From positions 1 through 59,113 of IMG/VR virus record IMGVR_UViG_3300017971_000314: DNA of 59,113 nucleotides, one strand, 5' to 3'. Position 1 is the stretch's first letter. Each line of letters opens with the position of its first letter. This DNA is from a virus. The notes under the pieces were generated by a model that saw only the letters and a program-made list of their open reading frames with translations, did not search any database and was not told where the DNA came from. The position numbers and the translations under genes are program-made. This document shows, in pieces, positions 24,795 to 32,568 of this stretch.

Positions 24795-25310
24795 ATGCCG
24801 ACAATTGATTCCAGTTTTGGCGGTCCTACGGCTAACAGCTACATCTCCCTGTCCAGCGCCAACAGCTACATGACGACCGTGCTGGATGTGGTAGCATGGT
24901 CGGAGGCGTCAGTAGACATGCAGGAGCGTGCTCTTCTTCAAGCTACTCGTGATATCGACACACTGCGCTTCAGAGGGACAAGATATTATCCTGCTCAGCG
25001 ACTCAAGCTGCCGGTCCAGCTCGAAGGTGATCAGGCAGTCGCATCGCTCGTGAGCACGCTGACGGGTTATGAATACGTGAGGATGGAGAAAGCCGTCCAG
25101 GATGCAACATGTGAGCAGGCCTTGTACCTGCTTAGGATCGGAGGACGGCAAAGGCACTGGGAACTGCGGCAGCAGGGTGTCGTCAGCAAATCGGAAGGTA
25201 TCGGACCGCTGAGCGAGTCGTATGCGTACTCTGGCGGCCGTCGTGTGTGCCACGAAGCGGTGACGCTACTCGGCGAATGGTTGGGAACTCCGAGACTGGT
25301 AAGGGGGTAA
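24795..25310 (+). CDS. Head-tail connector (DnaT-like/gp6-like adaptor)
   Basis: A 171-residue protein, start ATG 24795 after AAGGAGGC. It matches the phage adaptor family often labelled 'putative DnaT-like ssDNA binding protein': ANSYISLSSANSYMTT, then QERALLQATRDIDTLRFRGT and YYPAQRLKLP. These proteins form the ring docking below the portal. The C-terminus (GPLSESYAYSGGRRVC) fits the extended arm of such adaptors. Confidence 0.75.
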   Translation: MPTIDSSFGGPTANSYISLSSANSYMTTVLDVVAWSEASVDMQERALLQATRDIDTLRFRGTRYYPAQRLKLPVQLEGDQAVASLVSTLTGYEYVRMEKAVQDATCEQALYLLRIGGRQRHWELRQQGVVSKSEGIGPLSESYAYSGGRRVCHEAVTLLGEWLGTPRLVRG

Positions 25311-25312
25311 CT

Positions 25313-25735
25313 GTGCCGAACAACAATAACGACGCACAGTTGAATCCGACCGGTAGGCCGCCGGAAGCTCGGATTCGCCATGCAGACGGAAAGTTGGAGG
25401 AGGTATCCGTGGTCTCGTGCGAAGGTCTCGGTGTTGTGACTCGTGTGCGCACAACGCTGAGGAACATCAAGATGTACGGGGGCACACTGCTTCTCACGGC
25501 TCTCGTCTTACTTCTCACCAACCTCGGCCTGACATGGAGGTGGAAGGCTGAAGCTCAGGAGCGCACTTCTGCCGTGCTTGAGCGGCTGAGAGAGCAGGTG
25601 CAGGAGAACGCGAGAGGGGTGGAGAGGACGGAAATACAAAGCGCATTGAAGCTGGAGGCTCTGTTGGACAAGGTGACCGTCCTTCAGACTCAGGTCCAGA
25701 AGCTCGATGACAAGATAGACGACAGAGGGCCGTAA
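25313..25735 (+). CDS. Membrane protein with C-terminal coiled coil
   Basis: A 140-residue protein, start GTG 25313 after AAGGGGG. A polar N-terminus is followed by one transmembrane helix (about 56-75, LLLTALVLLLTNLGLTWRW) and a coiled coil of about 60 residues (VLERLREQVQENARGVERTE onward). This layout is that of an i-spanin or a small membrane anchor, but it sits among head genes, far from the lysis genes at 49944. The function is unresolved. Confidence 0.55.
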   Translation: MPNNNNDAQLNPTGRPPEARIRHADGKLEEVSVVSCEGLGVVTRVRTTLRNIKMYGGTLLLTALVLLLTNLGLTWRWKAEAQERTSAVLERLREQVQENARGVERTEIQSALKLEALLDKVTVLQTQVQKLDDKIDDRGP

Positions 25736-25737
25736 GC

Positions 25738-26145
25738 ATGGCTAAGAAGCGGAGACTTTCGCAAAAGCAGCTGGCTGCCATCTTCGCCAAAATCAAAGGA
25801 CAGGGATCTGCTCGCAAGAAGTATCTGTCGAAGGCGGACCGGTACTCAATCTGGTACACCTTGGCGAACAAGAAGGCCAGGAAGCAGTCGCTCGGGACTG
25901 TTAAGCAGATCGGTGGCGGATACTGGTCGGCTCGCATCGGCGGCATGAAGCGCGGCAAGACCAAGCAGTTCCTGTCTGAGGCTGCTGCCATCCGGGCGGT
26001 GAACGAGCACTATGACGTCGCTCTGAAAAAGCAGCAGGCGAACGAGAAGAGGATTCGCAAGGAACGGGAAGCCAAGGCCAAGAAGGTCCGAACGCGAGCG
26101 AAGCCTCGAAGGAAGCCGAGAGCAAGCCGGAGTAGGAGGAAGTAG
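25738..26145 (+). CDS. Tagged basic protein with AP2/arm-like DNA-binding segment
   Basis: A 135-residue protein, start ATG 25738. The tag is LSQKQLAAIFAK (7-18). Residues about 60-100 (GGGYWSARIGGMKRGKTKQF followed by SEAAAIRAVNEHYD) resemble a three-strand-plus-helix AP2 or integrase arm DNA-binding unit. The last 40 residues are Lys/Arg-rich, ending RASRSRRK. It is probably DNA-bound, possibly inside the head. Confidence 0.6.
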   Translation: MAKKRRLSQKQLAAIFAKIKGQGSARKKYLSKADRYSIWYTLANKKARKQSLGTVKQIGGGYWSARIGGMKRGKTKQFLSEAAAIRAVNEHYDVALKKQQANEKRIRKEREAKAKKVRTRAKPRRKPRASRSRRK

Positions 26146-26146
26146 C

Positions 26147-26491
26147 ATGGTGCGATTGAGGAGAGGGAGACAGATATCCGGAAGAGCCTCTGAACGGCCT
26201 GTTCCGAGGCGGCGCACGAGAGGTGGCATGACGAAAGGTCGGACCATCAGTCCGAGATACCGACGCACGTACGTGAAGGGAAAGCCGAAGCCGTTTGCAA
26301 AGGCGATGACCAGAGGCCGAAATCCGATACGAAGGCCGACCATGCGGAGAGCGCAGGCTCGGACAGGAAAGAGCCTGCTCGGACGCTACATCGGGAGGTA
26401 CCTCGGAGTCCGGAGGCAGAGGCGAAGGTCGAGCGCCTTCGTAAGAATGACGTCAGGTCCAAACGCTGGTCGGATGGCATGGAGTGGTTGA
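26147..26491 (+). CDS. Very basic protein
   Basis: A 114-residue protein starting at ATG 26147, one base after the previous stop. About 30 percent Arg or Lys (VRLRRGRQISGRASERPVPR at the start). It lacks the shared tag. Composition suggests DNA or RNA binding, perhaps condensing DNA in the head. No family is recognised. Confidence 0.55.
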   Translation: MVRLRRGRQISGRASERPVPRRRTRGGMTKGRTISPRYRRTYVKGKPKPFAKAMTRGRNPIRRPTMRRAQARTGKSLLGRYIGRYLGVRRQRRRSSAFVRMTSGPNAGRMAWSG

Positions 26492-26494
26492 ACA

Positions 26495-26851
26495 ATGGCT
26501 CTCTTGATGAACCTGAATGAACGGTTGTCGCACCGATGCTCAGTGACGGCTCCGGCAGGGAATGACCAGTACGGACAGCCGATAGACGGTACGACGACGA
26601 ACAGCGTTTCCTGTTTCGCGTACGGCAACTCGAGACGCATGATAGGACGAGACGGGAGAGAGGTGCAGATCAACTACACTGTTCTGTTCCTGCCTACGGC
26701 CAGCGTCGATGAAGGCTACGAGGTGAACAACCTGTATGACAACTCCGGGAATCAAATCATCAAGAGCGCCAGAGTTGTTGACATTGCAAAGCATGCTCAC
26801 TGGTCTGCGGGCATGCAGGTGATTCAGGCGTTCGTTACAAGGAGCTCATAG
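26495..26851 (+). CDS. Head closure (head-tail joining) protein
   Basis: A 118-residue protein, start ATG 26495. The sequence fits the small beta-barrel head-tail joining proteins: HRCSVTAPAGNDQYGQPIDG, then VSCFAYGNSRRMIGRDGREV and NYTVLFLPTASVDEGYEV. Length and place (between connector and tail completion genes) are typical. It would close the portal channel after packaging. Confidence 0.65.
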   Translation: MALLMNLNERLSHRCSVTAPAGNDQYGQPIDGTTTNSVSCFAYGNSRRMIGRDGREVQINYTVLFLPTASVDEGYEVNNLYDNSGNQIIKSARVVDIAKHAHWSAGMQVIQAFVTRSS

Positions 26852-26852
26852 T

Positions 26853-27119
26853 ATGCCAGTGCCGAAAGGAGAGAAGGCCAGAGTTGCTCGAGCCGCCAAG
26901 CGTGGATTTGGTTTGAGAGGCAAGCAGCGCAAATTGGTTGGCGTCATTCGGTGGGCAGCCGGAAGGAAATTCAGGAACGTGGAAGGTCATTTGAGAGGCA
27001 AGCCAGGAATTTACTCTCCTGGTGGGCTGACGCGTTTCCTGAAGGAGAAGTCCGGTACGTACCACGGTCCGAAGCGCCGAGCTGTCAAGAAGCGAAAGAG
27101 GCGAAGGAAGACATTGTGA
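26853..27119 (+). CDS. Small very basic protein
   Basis: An 88-residue protein starting at ATG 26853. Strongly basic (KGEKARVARAAKRGFGLRGK; end KKRKRRRKTL). It lacks the shared N-terminal tag. The stop overlaps the next start (GTGA). Probably nucleic-acid binding; no family is recognised. Confidence 0.55.
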   Translation: MPVPKGEKARVARAAKRGFGLRGKQRKLVGVIRWAAGRKFRNVEGHLRGKPGIYSPGGLTRFLKEKSGTYHGPKRRAVKKRKRRRKTL

Positions 27120-28069
27120 GAGTGCTCCTCGCAGGGTTTGATGCTTTGGATTACCGGATCGTGAAGAAAGGCTTCATCCTTCCTGGATTTCAGACGTTGC
27201 CGTTGCACTCCCCGGTGCCGATATCCGGACCGGCGTGGACGTCGCTGAACACCGGTGACACGATGGAGAAGCACGGCGTTGAGGAGAATTTCGGCAGGAA
27301 CGTGGAAGGCGAGAAGACCTACGAGACGACGGAGTCTGCGTACATGTGGGACTGGCTTGGAGATGCCGGTTACACGGTGAAGCTCGTCAACGTGCCGATT
27401 ACGTGGCCAGCACGACCGGTGAACGGCGCGCACGTATGTGGGTTTCCAATCATCGAGAAGAAGCCGTGGTTCTATCCAGAAGGCCTGATGGAGGATGGCT
27501 ACGAGTCGAGAAGGCAGTGGATGCGAGTGGCCGACATGATTTACTGGTACGGCGATGTCGATCCTTGGCCAGATCCGATGGGGTTCGAGAACGTCAAGCA
27601 TCTGCCTCCGGAAGTACGGTTCAACATGGTCCGGCGTAGCTCCAGCATGATGATTGACTTTTTCCTCGGGTTGGAGAGAGCGGACCTGGAGTACATCCAG
27701 TTTTCGTTCCTGGACCGGTTAGGGCATGCTGCTCAAAAGCAGGATACGTGGTATCACTACTATGACCTCGTCCGTGAAATCGCTCTGAAGCTCCGCGTGG
27801 AGTTGCAGCCTGATGTAATGCTGGTGTTCGGCGACCATGGAATGCCGGACGGGGTGTCGCACAACAATCTGAGTTGCCTCGGTCTGAGCGGAGCAACTGC
27901 TGAAGTGACGGAGCCGGAGGTGATGGACCTGACGCCGACCGTGCTGGACTTGTTCGGCGTGAGGGGGGAGTGCGAAGGAAGTTCGGTGTTCGACAAGACG
28001 TCGTACAGGAAGCATGAGGAACGCGTCCACCAGCAAAGAGTGCTCACGACGCTCGGTTATTTTGAGTGA
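27116..28069 (+). CDS. Alkaline phosphatase superfamily phosphodiesterase/phosphatase
   Basis: A 317-residue protein; GTG 27116 is chosen (AAGGAAG upstream, 4-nt overlap). Motifs of the type I phosphodiesterase/nucleotide pyrophosphatase branch: VLLAGFDALD (metal Asp9), PAWTSLNTG with Thr42 as likely nucleophile, then VPITWPARPVNGAHVCGFPI, SFLDRLGH (metal ligands) and VFGDHGMPDGVSHN. It would cleave a phosphodiester or phosphomonoester; the substrate is unknown. It has no signal peptide and no tag. Its place among head genes is unusual: it might be a virion or modification enzyme rather than a metabolic gene. Confidence 0.75.
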   Translation: MRVLLAGFDALDYRIVKKGFILPGFQTLPLHSPVPISGPAWTSLNTGDTMEKHGVEENFGRNVEGEKTYETTESAYMWDWLGDAGYTVKLVNVPITWPARPVNGAHVCGFPIIEKKPWFYPEGLMEDGYESRRQWMRVADMIYWYGDVDPWPDPMGFENVKHLPPEVRFNMVRRSSSMMIDFFLGLERADLEYIQFSFLDRLGHAAQKQDTWYHYYDLVREIALKLRVELQPDVMLVFGDHGMPDGVSHNNLSCLGLSGATAEVTEPEVMDLTPTVLDLFGVRGECEGSSVFDKTSYRKHEERVHQQRVLTTLGYFE

Positions 28070-28163
28070 ATTTGCCGTTGGGCGTGCCGCAGGGTGCGTT
28101 CTTAGGCGAAAAACGGCTGGTTGGCCGTGTTTGGCGGAGCAAAGGCTCCAGGAGGCCGTGGCA

Positions 28164-28325
28164 ATGGTGGTGCAAAAGCAAGGGAACAGGTGGTATGTGC
28201 GGAGCCACAAGAAGGTTGGTGGCAAAAGGAAGAACCTCGGTAAGCGTAGCGGCTACGGCAGCAAGGCTGCTGCTGAGAAGCGGCTGAAGCAGATTCGGTT
28301 CTTCAAGTACAAGGGGAGCAGATGA
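28164..28325 (+). CDS. Small basic DNA-binding-like peptide
   Basis: A 53-residue protein, start ATG 28164 (CCAGGAGG upstream). KQGNRWYVRSHKKVGGKRKN followed by GSKAAAEKRLKQIRFFK recalls the arm/AP2 type unit in the 25738 protein (strands, then SKAAAEKR helix). It probably binds nucleic acid. The gap 28070-28163 contains no convincing gene. Confidence 0.5.
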   Translation: MVVQKQGNRWYVRSHKKVGGKRKNLGKRSGYGSKAAAEKRLKQIRFFKYKGSR

Positions 28326-28612
28326 TGGCTAAGCTCAGCAGGAAACAGTTAGCTGCCATCTTTGCGAAAGCGAGAGCTACAGAGAAGCGCAGGTTTAAGG
28401 CCAACTACGACGTCCTCTCACAGGGAGGACGTGATGACAGCTCTGCCAGAGTGACGGCTCGGAAGCTGAGCAACGAAGCGGGCTTCCGTGGTGCTATTCG
28501 GTCGAAGGCTTGGCGCAACAGCAAGCAGAAGTTCTACTCATCGGAGGAGACAAAGAAGGGCAGAGCCGTGTACCTCCGGTGGTTGAGGATGCGTAAGCGC
28601 AAAAGGAAGTAG
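28325..28612 (+). CDS. Tagged small basic protein
   Basis: A 95-residue protein; ATG 28325 is chosen to match the MAKLS/MARLS starts of its paralogues (ATG 28322 is one codon earlier). Tag: LSRKQLAAIFAK. The C-terminal motif KKGRAVYLRWLRMRKRKRK is similar to segments in the 29981, 30411 and 30829 products, so this group shares two modules. No enzyme motif. Candidate internal head protein. Confidence 0.6.
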   Translation: MAKLSRKQLAAIFAKARATEKRRFKANYDVLSQGGRDDSSARVTARKLSNEAGFRGAIRSKAWRNSKQKFYSSEETKKGRAVYLRWLRMRKRKRK

Positions 28613-28614
28613 CA

Positions 28615-29055
28615 ATGGCACGCCTTAGTCGGAAGCAGCTTGCTGCCATCTTTGCGAAGATGAGTGGTCGTGAGCGAGCGAAGTGGGGCAGGTCCGACGC
28701 TGCGACATTTGTACGGTCCATTCGGAAGCAAGTGCGCGGCGCCGGATGGAACATGCGAGTCGTGGGAGGACTGAAGGAGAAAGGAGCAGGACGTCGAAAA
28801 GACCTCGACCTGCTTCTGGAACCACGGCGAGTGGATGTGACGTTGCATGGTCTGGCTGAGCAGCTTGGATGGGAAGGCGGATACGCGGAGCACGGTGACA
28901 ACTACACGGCCAAATTGCCAAATGGCCGGTACGTGGATTTGTGGCTGGACTGGGATAGTCCAGGAGGAAAGCGGATGGATAGCCACATCCGCCAACAGGA
29001 GCGCGTAAGGCTGAAACGCATCAAGGCTGAAGTCCAGAAACGTAGGAAGAAGTGA
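28615..29055 (+). CDS. Tagged nucleotidyltransferase-like protein
   Basis: A 146-residue protein, start ATG 28615. The tag is LSRKQLAAIFAKM (4-16). After a helix (FVRSIRKQVRGAGWNMR), VVGGLKEKGAGRRKDLDLLL (49-68) resembles the GG/GS...DxD core of nucleotidyltransferases, with Asp63 and Asp65 as possible metal ligands. NGRYVDLWLDWDS later supplies a third acidic strand. A minimal NTase could transfer AMP or another nucleotide to a host target. It ends VQKRRKK. Confidence 0.55.
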   Translation: MARLSRKQLAAIFAKMSGRERAKWGRSDAATFVRSIRKQVRGAGWNMRVVGGLKEKGAGRRKDLDLLLEPRRVDVTLHGLAEQLGWEGGYAEHGDNYTAKLPNGRYVDLWLDWDSPGGKRMDSHIRQQERVRLKRIKAEVQKRRKK

Positions 29056-29981
29056 TGGCCGTACGTACAGCAGACTGGGAAGCGATGCTCGCACAGTACT
29101 ATCGAGAGTCCGCGCGTGCGCTCTTGAGTCAGGCACGCCATCTGCCTGCAGTAGCACGGCGAGAGCGAGCGCGCGGACTCTTGGTGGATATCCGGAAAAT
29201 CCTTCGCAGGACTGACGGATACAGCAGGTGGTGGGCAGAGAAGGCAATTCCGGACTGGTATAGGACGCAGGACTTCGCAAGTATCCGGATGCTGAAGAAG
29301 GGCAAGCTGCTGGTCAACGCTCGTTTCGAGAAGGTCAACGAGTTGGCGGTCGAGCATCTGGTGAAGCGAGCACAGGATTACCTGACCGGAGCGACCGATG
29401 GTTTCAGGCACCACGTGTCCAGGCTCATGCTCAGGCCGAAGTTCTGGACCGAGGAGATGGGAGCAGAGATCGCCAAAGCCGAGATACAAGGCCTCAGTGC
29501 AGCGAAGCTTCAGGACCGCATCATCGACAGGCTGGTGGACAAGCTGGCGATGGGGAAGGTTATTGTCAAAGGCGATGATGGTCGGATGTACCAATTCGAC
29601 CTTGACTACTACGCTGGCATGGTCGGCCACAACATGAGGCGCGAAGCGACCACGGTAGCGACGAAGATACGAGCGGGGCAGAACAACCATGACCTCATCG
29701 TGATTTCTCCGAATCCGAGCACGGTCGGTGACTTCTGTGATGCGTATCGAGGAAAGGTGTTCAGCCTGACCGGAGCAACGCCAGGGTTTCCGCTGGTGGA
29801 GAGGTTGCCGAACGGTGGTCCTCCATTTCATCCGTGGTGCAAGCACACGGCGTCTCCGTTCATCGCTCGGTTCTACACCGACGATGAGATTGAAGCCAGG
29901 AAAGGTGTGGATGAGACGTTCCTGACGAGGGAAGGTCGAGATGTCGGAGACATTGCGAAGCTCTGGAAGGAGGCCGCATAA
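29055..29981 (+). CDS. Minor head protein (phage minor capsid/MuF-like)
   Basis: A 308-residue protein, start ATG 29055 (GTG 29052 is possible). Helical N-terminal two thirds; the C-terminal part has the signature of minor head proteins: NPSTVGDFCDAYRGKVFSLT, then GGPPFHPWCKHTASPF. Cys and His residues may bind zinc. Such proteins sit near the portal inside the head, and in many phages carry toxin or enzyme tails. Here tagged genes flank it on both sides, which supports an internal-protein cluster. Confidence 0.7.
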   Translation: MAVRTADWEAMLAQYYRESARALLSQARHLPAVARRERARGLLVDIRKILRRTDGYSRWWAEKAIPDWYRTQDFASIRMLKKGKLLVNARFEKVNELAVEHLVKRAQDYLTGATDGFRHHVSRLMLRPKFWTEEMGAEIAKAEIQGLSAAKLQDRIIDRLVDKLAMGKVIVKGDDGRMYQFDLDYYAGMVGHNMRREATTVATKIRAGQNNHDLIVISPNPSTVGDFCDAYRGKVFSLTGATPGFPLVERLPNGGPPFHPWCKHTASPFIARFYTDDEIEARKGVDETFLTREGRDVGDIAKLWKEAA

Positions 29982-30409
29982 TGGCTCGGTTGAGCAGGAG
30001 GCAACTTGCTGCTATCTTCGCAAAAGCAGCAGCGGCTCAAAAGGGTCGGTTCAAAGGTTCCATGAAAGACGCTCATTTGAGAGCTAAGGCGGGCAAGTTC
30101 ACAGGAGTATGGGACTCCAAGAAGAAGCGTGTTGTGAAAAAGAGTCCTTGGAGTAAGGACGTTCGGAAGGCGATGTTCAAGAAGGCAAGAGGGGAAGGTT
30201 GGAAAGGAGTTGCAGGAAATAGAGTCTACGGTTACAAGAACTACAAGGCTCCAACTCAGTCGGAAACTGAGAAGGGGGAGGCCGTTGCTGAGCGCTACAT
30301 GCGGATGAGGAAGGTGAGTACTACAGCGAGGAAGTACGACAGCTTGTCGGAAATAAAGAAGAGGATACGGCACAGAAGGGGTATTCGACGGCGCAGAAGG
30401 AGAAAGTGA
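29981..30409 (+). CDS. Tagged basic protein
   Basis: A 142-residue protein, start ATG 29981, one base overlap with the minor head gene. Tag: LSRRQLAAIFAK. The middle is basic and aromatic (WDSKKKRVVKKSPWSKDVRK). The segment EKGEAVAERYMRMRK matches the second module of the 28325 product. It ends in a run of arginines. No catalytic motif. Candidate internal DNA-binding protein. Confidence 0.6.
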   Translation: MARLSRRQLAAIFAKAAAAQKGRFKGSMKDAHLRAKAGKFTGVWDSKKKRVVKKSPWSKDVRKAMFKKARGEGWKGVAGNRVYGYKNYKAPTQSETEKGEAVAERYMRMRKVSTTARKYDSLSEIKKRIRHRRGIRRRRRRK

Positions 30410-30448
30410 CATGGCACGGTTGAGCAGAGCACAGCTTGCTGCTATCTT
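30398..30448 (+). repeat. 51-nt direct repeat, copy 1
   Basis: Identical over 51 nt to 30816-30866. It covers the ribosome binding site (AGGAGAAAGTGAC), start codon and the tag-coding part of the gene. The flanking coding sequence differs, so only the expression and tag cassette was copied or converted. Confidence 0.85.
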
Positions 30449-30827
30449 CGCAAAGGCGAGAGCAGGAGAGGGCAAGCCAGGAGGTCGGAAGAAGTGGAAG
30501 GAGTCGGCCTACAGCCACCTCAGCAACTGGTCGCCGATGACGCAGGCTCAGGCTCGGAAGAAAGGCATCTCGGCTGCTCAGTACAAGAAGGGAAAGGAGG
30601 TGGCATACCGCCTTCGTGACATCCGCTTCAAGAAGGCAGCGGCTGAGCAGCGCTACATTCGAGACCTGCGGAGAAAACGCCAGCGCGGTGAGTACGTGAC
30701 TCGACCGAAGGACAAGAAGAAACGGCGGATGTGGGATACGGTCTTCGTGGAAGAGACCAAACGTCTGCCTCGGCGAGTGACGAGGCATCATTGGTCGTCG
30801 GCCAGACAGCAGCAAAGGAGAAAGTGA
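30411..30827 (+). CDS. Tagged basic protein
   Basis: A 138-residue protein, start ATG 30411. Tag: LSRAQLAAIFAK. The body is Lys/Arg/Gln-rich, includes KKGKEVAYRLRDIRFKK (second module, degenerate) and ends RQQQRRK. The first 37 nt of the gene and 13 nt upstream are identical to those of the next gene. Confidence 0.6.
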   Translation: MARLSRAQLAAIFAKARAGEGKPGGRKKWKESAYSHLSNWSPMTQAQARKKGISAAQYKKGKEVAYRLRDIRFKKAAAEQRYIRDLRRKRQRGEYVTRPKDKKKRRMWDTVFVEETKRLPRRVTRHHWSSARQQQRRK

Positions 30828-30866
30828 CATGGCACGGTTGAGCAGAGCACAGCTTGCTGCTATCTT
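30816..30866 (+). repeat. 51-nt direct repeat, copy 2
   Basis: Second copy of the 51-nt repeat, at the start of the 30829 gene. The two copies are 418 nt apart and stop matching at the codons for the end of the tag. Confidence 0.85.
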
Positions 30867-31236
30867 TGCGAAGGCAGGGAAGTCGGAAAAAAGGCGAGCG
30901 AGAGGATATCGTTCCAGGTATGTCTTCGGCAAGAGGGGAGCCACTCGCTCGGCAAAGCTCGCTAAGACGATGGCTCGCGTTGCTGTTGCCGAACAGCGAC
31001 GGACGCGAAGGCCGGTTGCTGAAGGTTGGTTTGAGCGAGAAGGTAAGGCTGGCGGGTACGGCATGACCCCGAAGTCCAAGCCGAGCCGAGCCGAAGTCCA
31101 GAAGGCCGAAGCATTGTACTCGCGGTGGCGGCGCATGGCAAAGTCGAGCGGCAAGACCTACAGGTCTAAGAAGCGCCGTCGTCCTAAGTACGTGAATCCT
31201 CCGAAGAAGGGCGTCCGCCGGAAACAGTTTCCGTAG
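30829..31236 (+). CDS. Tagged basic protein
   Basis: A 135-residue protein, start ATG 30829. Tag: LSRAQLAAIFAK. Basic throughout; VQKAEALYSRWRRMAKSSG matches the second module of the 28325 and 29981 products. It ends PPKKGVRRKQFP. No catalytic motif. The start region is a recent copy of that in the previous gene. Confidence 0.6.
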   Translation: MARLSRAQLAAIFAKAGKSEKRRARGYRSRYVFGKRGATRSAKLAKTMARVAVAEQRRTRRPVAEGWFEREGKAGGYGMTPKSKPSRAEVQKAEALYSRWRRMAKSSGKTYRSKKRRRPKYVNPPKKGVRRKQFP

Positions 31237-31245
31237 GGGGTAGCC

Positions 31246-31494
31246 ATGTGGCAAATCATTGACGACAGGGGCCGAGCGGTTGCCGAGGTTTCCGACGATG
31301 GACGCCACATCACTGGAGCCAGTCCAGCCGCCGTTAGTTACATCAGTGACATCGTGACCGAGTACGGGGGCTACAGCAAGGCCAAGGTGGAGAACATCAT
31401 GCTCAACCACCTGACCAGGATAAGCAGCCTCTCTGCTCAGAAGGTTGCTGGTGGATATACAAGTGCGAAGGCTCCGAGAAGGAAGAAGACGTAA
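31246..31494 (+). CDS. Small hypothetical protein
   Basis: An 82-residue protein, start ATG 31246 after AGGGGG. A strand pair (WQIIDDRGRAVAEVSDDGRH), then helices, ending KAPRRKKT. It lacks the tag but has the basic end seen in its neighbours. No family is recognised. Confidence 0.55.
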   Translation: MWQIIDDRGRAVAEVSDDGRHITGASPAAVSYISDIVTEYGGYSKAKVENIMLNHLTRISSLSAQKVAGGYTSAKAPRRKKT

Positions 31495-31495
31495 C

Positions 31496-32347
31496 GTGGG
31501 AAAGTCGCTGACCAAGAAGCAACTGGCATACCTGTTTGCCGTTATTTACAAGCGGCAAAAAGGAGCCCCTCGATCCGGAGGTCGTCCGGATGCGTCGGCG
31601 GCAGGCATCGGAGTCGAGACCTTCGATACAGGTGACGTGACATGTGAGGCCATCGGTAAGCAGATGGAAAGGCTCGTCAAGGGGTCCAGGAAGAAATGGA
31701 CTCCTGAGTTGGTGAACGCCTCCGTCGATGTCGTCACTGTGCTCGGCACTCCGGACACACTCTACAGTGAGTTGAGGAGAAGAGAGACAGCTCTTCCTGT
31801 TATGACTCGGAACCTTGGAGGGGTATACTACGGCAGCAGCCACGAAATGGGTGGACAGAAGCGCATATACGTTAATGCTTCTGGATTTCAATTCGCACTT
31901 AGCCATCCGAAAGGGAGCGCGGACTACAAGTTCGGCATGAATCTGTCCGAGGGCACGTACAACCACGAGCTTGGACATGGCATCTGGTATACGATGGAGG
32001 AGCTTCACTGGAACGTGCCGAGGGAAGGCACCTTGGAAGCTCTCCAATGGTCGGATGCTGGCAGAAGGAAGGCCGTCGATGCTTGGAGAAATGTGGTCGA
32101 GGCTAATCACGACCATAGGCTGTTTGCGGGTAGCCGAGGGAATGACCGGTGGAGAATCTCACTGTACTCGCTGACGAATAATAGGGAGCACTTCGCCGAA
32201 GCCTTCAAGATGTACAACATGCGTAAAGGGGAGTTGAAGGAGAAAGCTCCTCCGCTTTACACAGCCATAGATAGGTTCCACAGAGCGGTGCTGGCAGCGA
32301 GTCCGTCGAGGGAGGCTGCAAGAAGTCGGCGTAGGAGGAGGAAGTGA
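31496..32347 (+). CDS. Tagged HExxH metallopeptidase, copy A
   Basis: A 283-residue protein, start GTG 31496, one base after the previous stop. The tag is LTKKQLAYLFAVIY (5-18). The zinc site is NHELGH (His157, Glu158, His161); the later ISLYSLTNNREHFAEAFKMY resembles the third-ligand helix of gluzincin-type toxin peptidases, in which the first Glu of the ExxAE motif binds zinc. It ends ARSRRRRRK. Probable function: cleavage of a host protein after injection. It is a paralogue of the 32568 product. Confidence 0.72.
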   Translation: MGKSLTKKQLAYLFAVIYKRQKGAPRSGGRPDASAAGIGVETFDTGDVTCEAIGKQMERLVKGSRKKWTPELVNASVDVVTVLGTPDTLYSELRRRETALPVMTRNLGGVYYGSSHEMGGQKRIYVNASGFQFALSHPKGSADYKFGMNLSEGTYNHELGHGIWYTMEELHWNVPREGTLEALQWSDAGRRKAVDAWRNVVEANHDHRLFAGSRGNDRWRISLYSLTNNREHFAEAFKMYNMRKGELKEKAPPLYTAIDRFHRAVLAASPSREAARSRRRRRK

Positions 32348-32568
32348 TGAGGACGAGAGTCCGCAGGTTTCTGCGCGAGTTGATGGCGCTGCCTGAAGTG
32401 CCTGTCCTGACTGGAGGTAGTAAGAAAGGCGTGCACTGGACCGAGGTCAAGCGCGTGAAGAAGGGGAGTTCCGGCTACAAGAAGGCTCTTCTCAATTCGG
32501 TGATTGAGGAGTTCTTCCTGAGCGAGCGAGAGCTTGACGAAGTCAAGGACGTGATTGCGGGACGTTGA
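32347..32568 (+). CDS. Small hypothetical protein
   Basis: A 73-residue protein, start ATG 32347 (GTG 32344 possible), overlapping both neighbours. Basic start (RTRVRRFLRELMALPEVP), helical end (NSVIEEFFLSERELDEVKDV). It sits between the two metallopeptidases. An immunity or chaperone role can be imagined but nothing shows it. Confidence 0.55.
   Translation: MRTRVRRFLRELMALPEVPVLTGGSKKGVHWTEVKRVKKGSSGYKKALLNSVIEEFFLSERELDEVKDVIAGR

Noticed and set aside
28070-28163. In-frame upstream extension of the 28164 gene
   Set aside because: It would overlap the phosphodiesterase end and has no start with a ribosome binding site; ATG 28164 has one.
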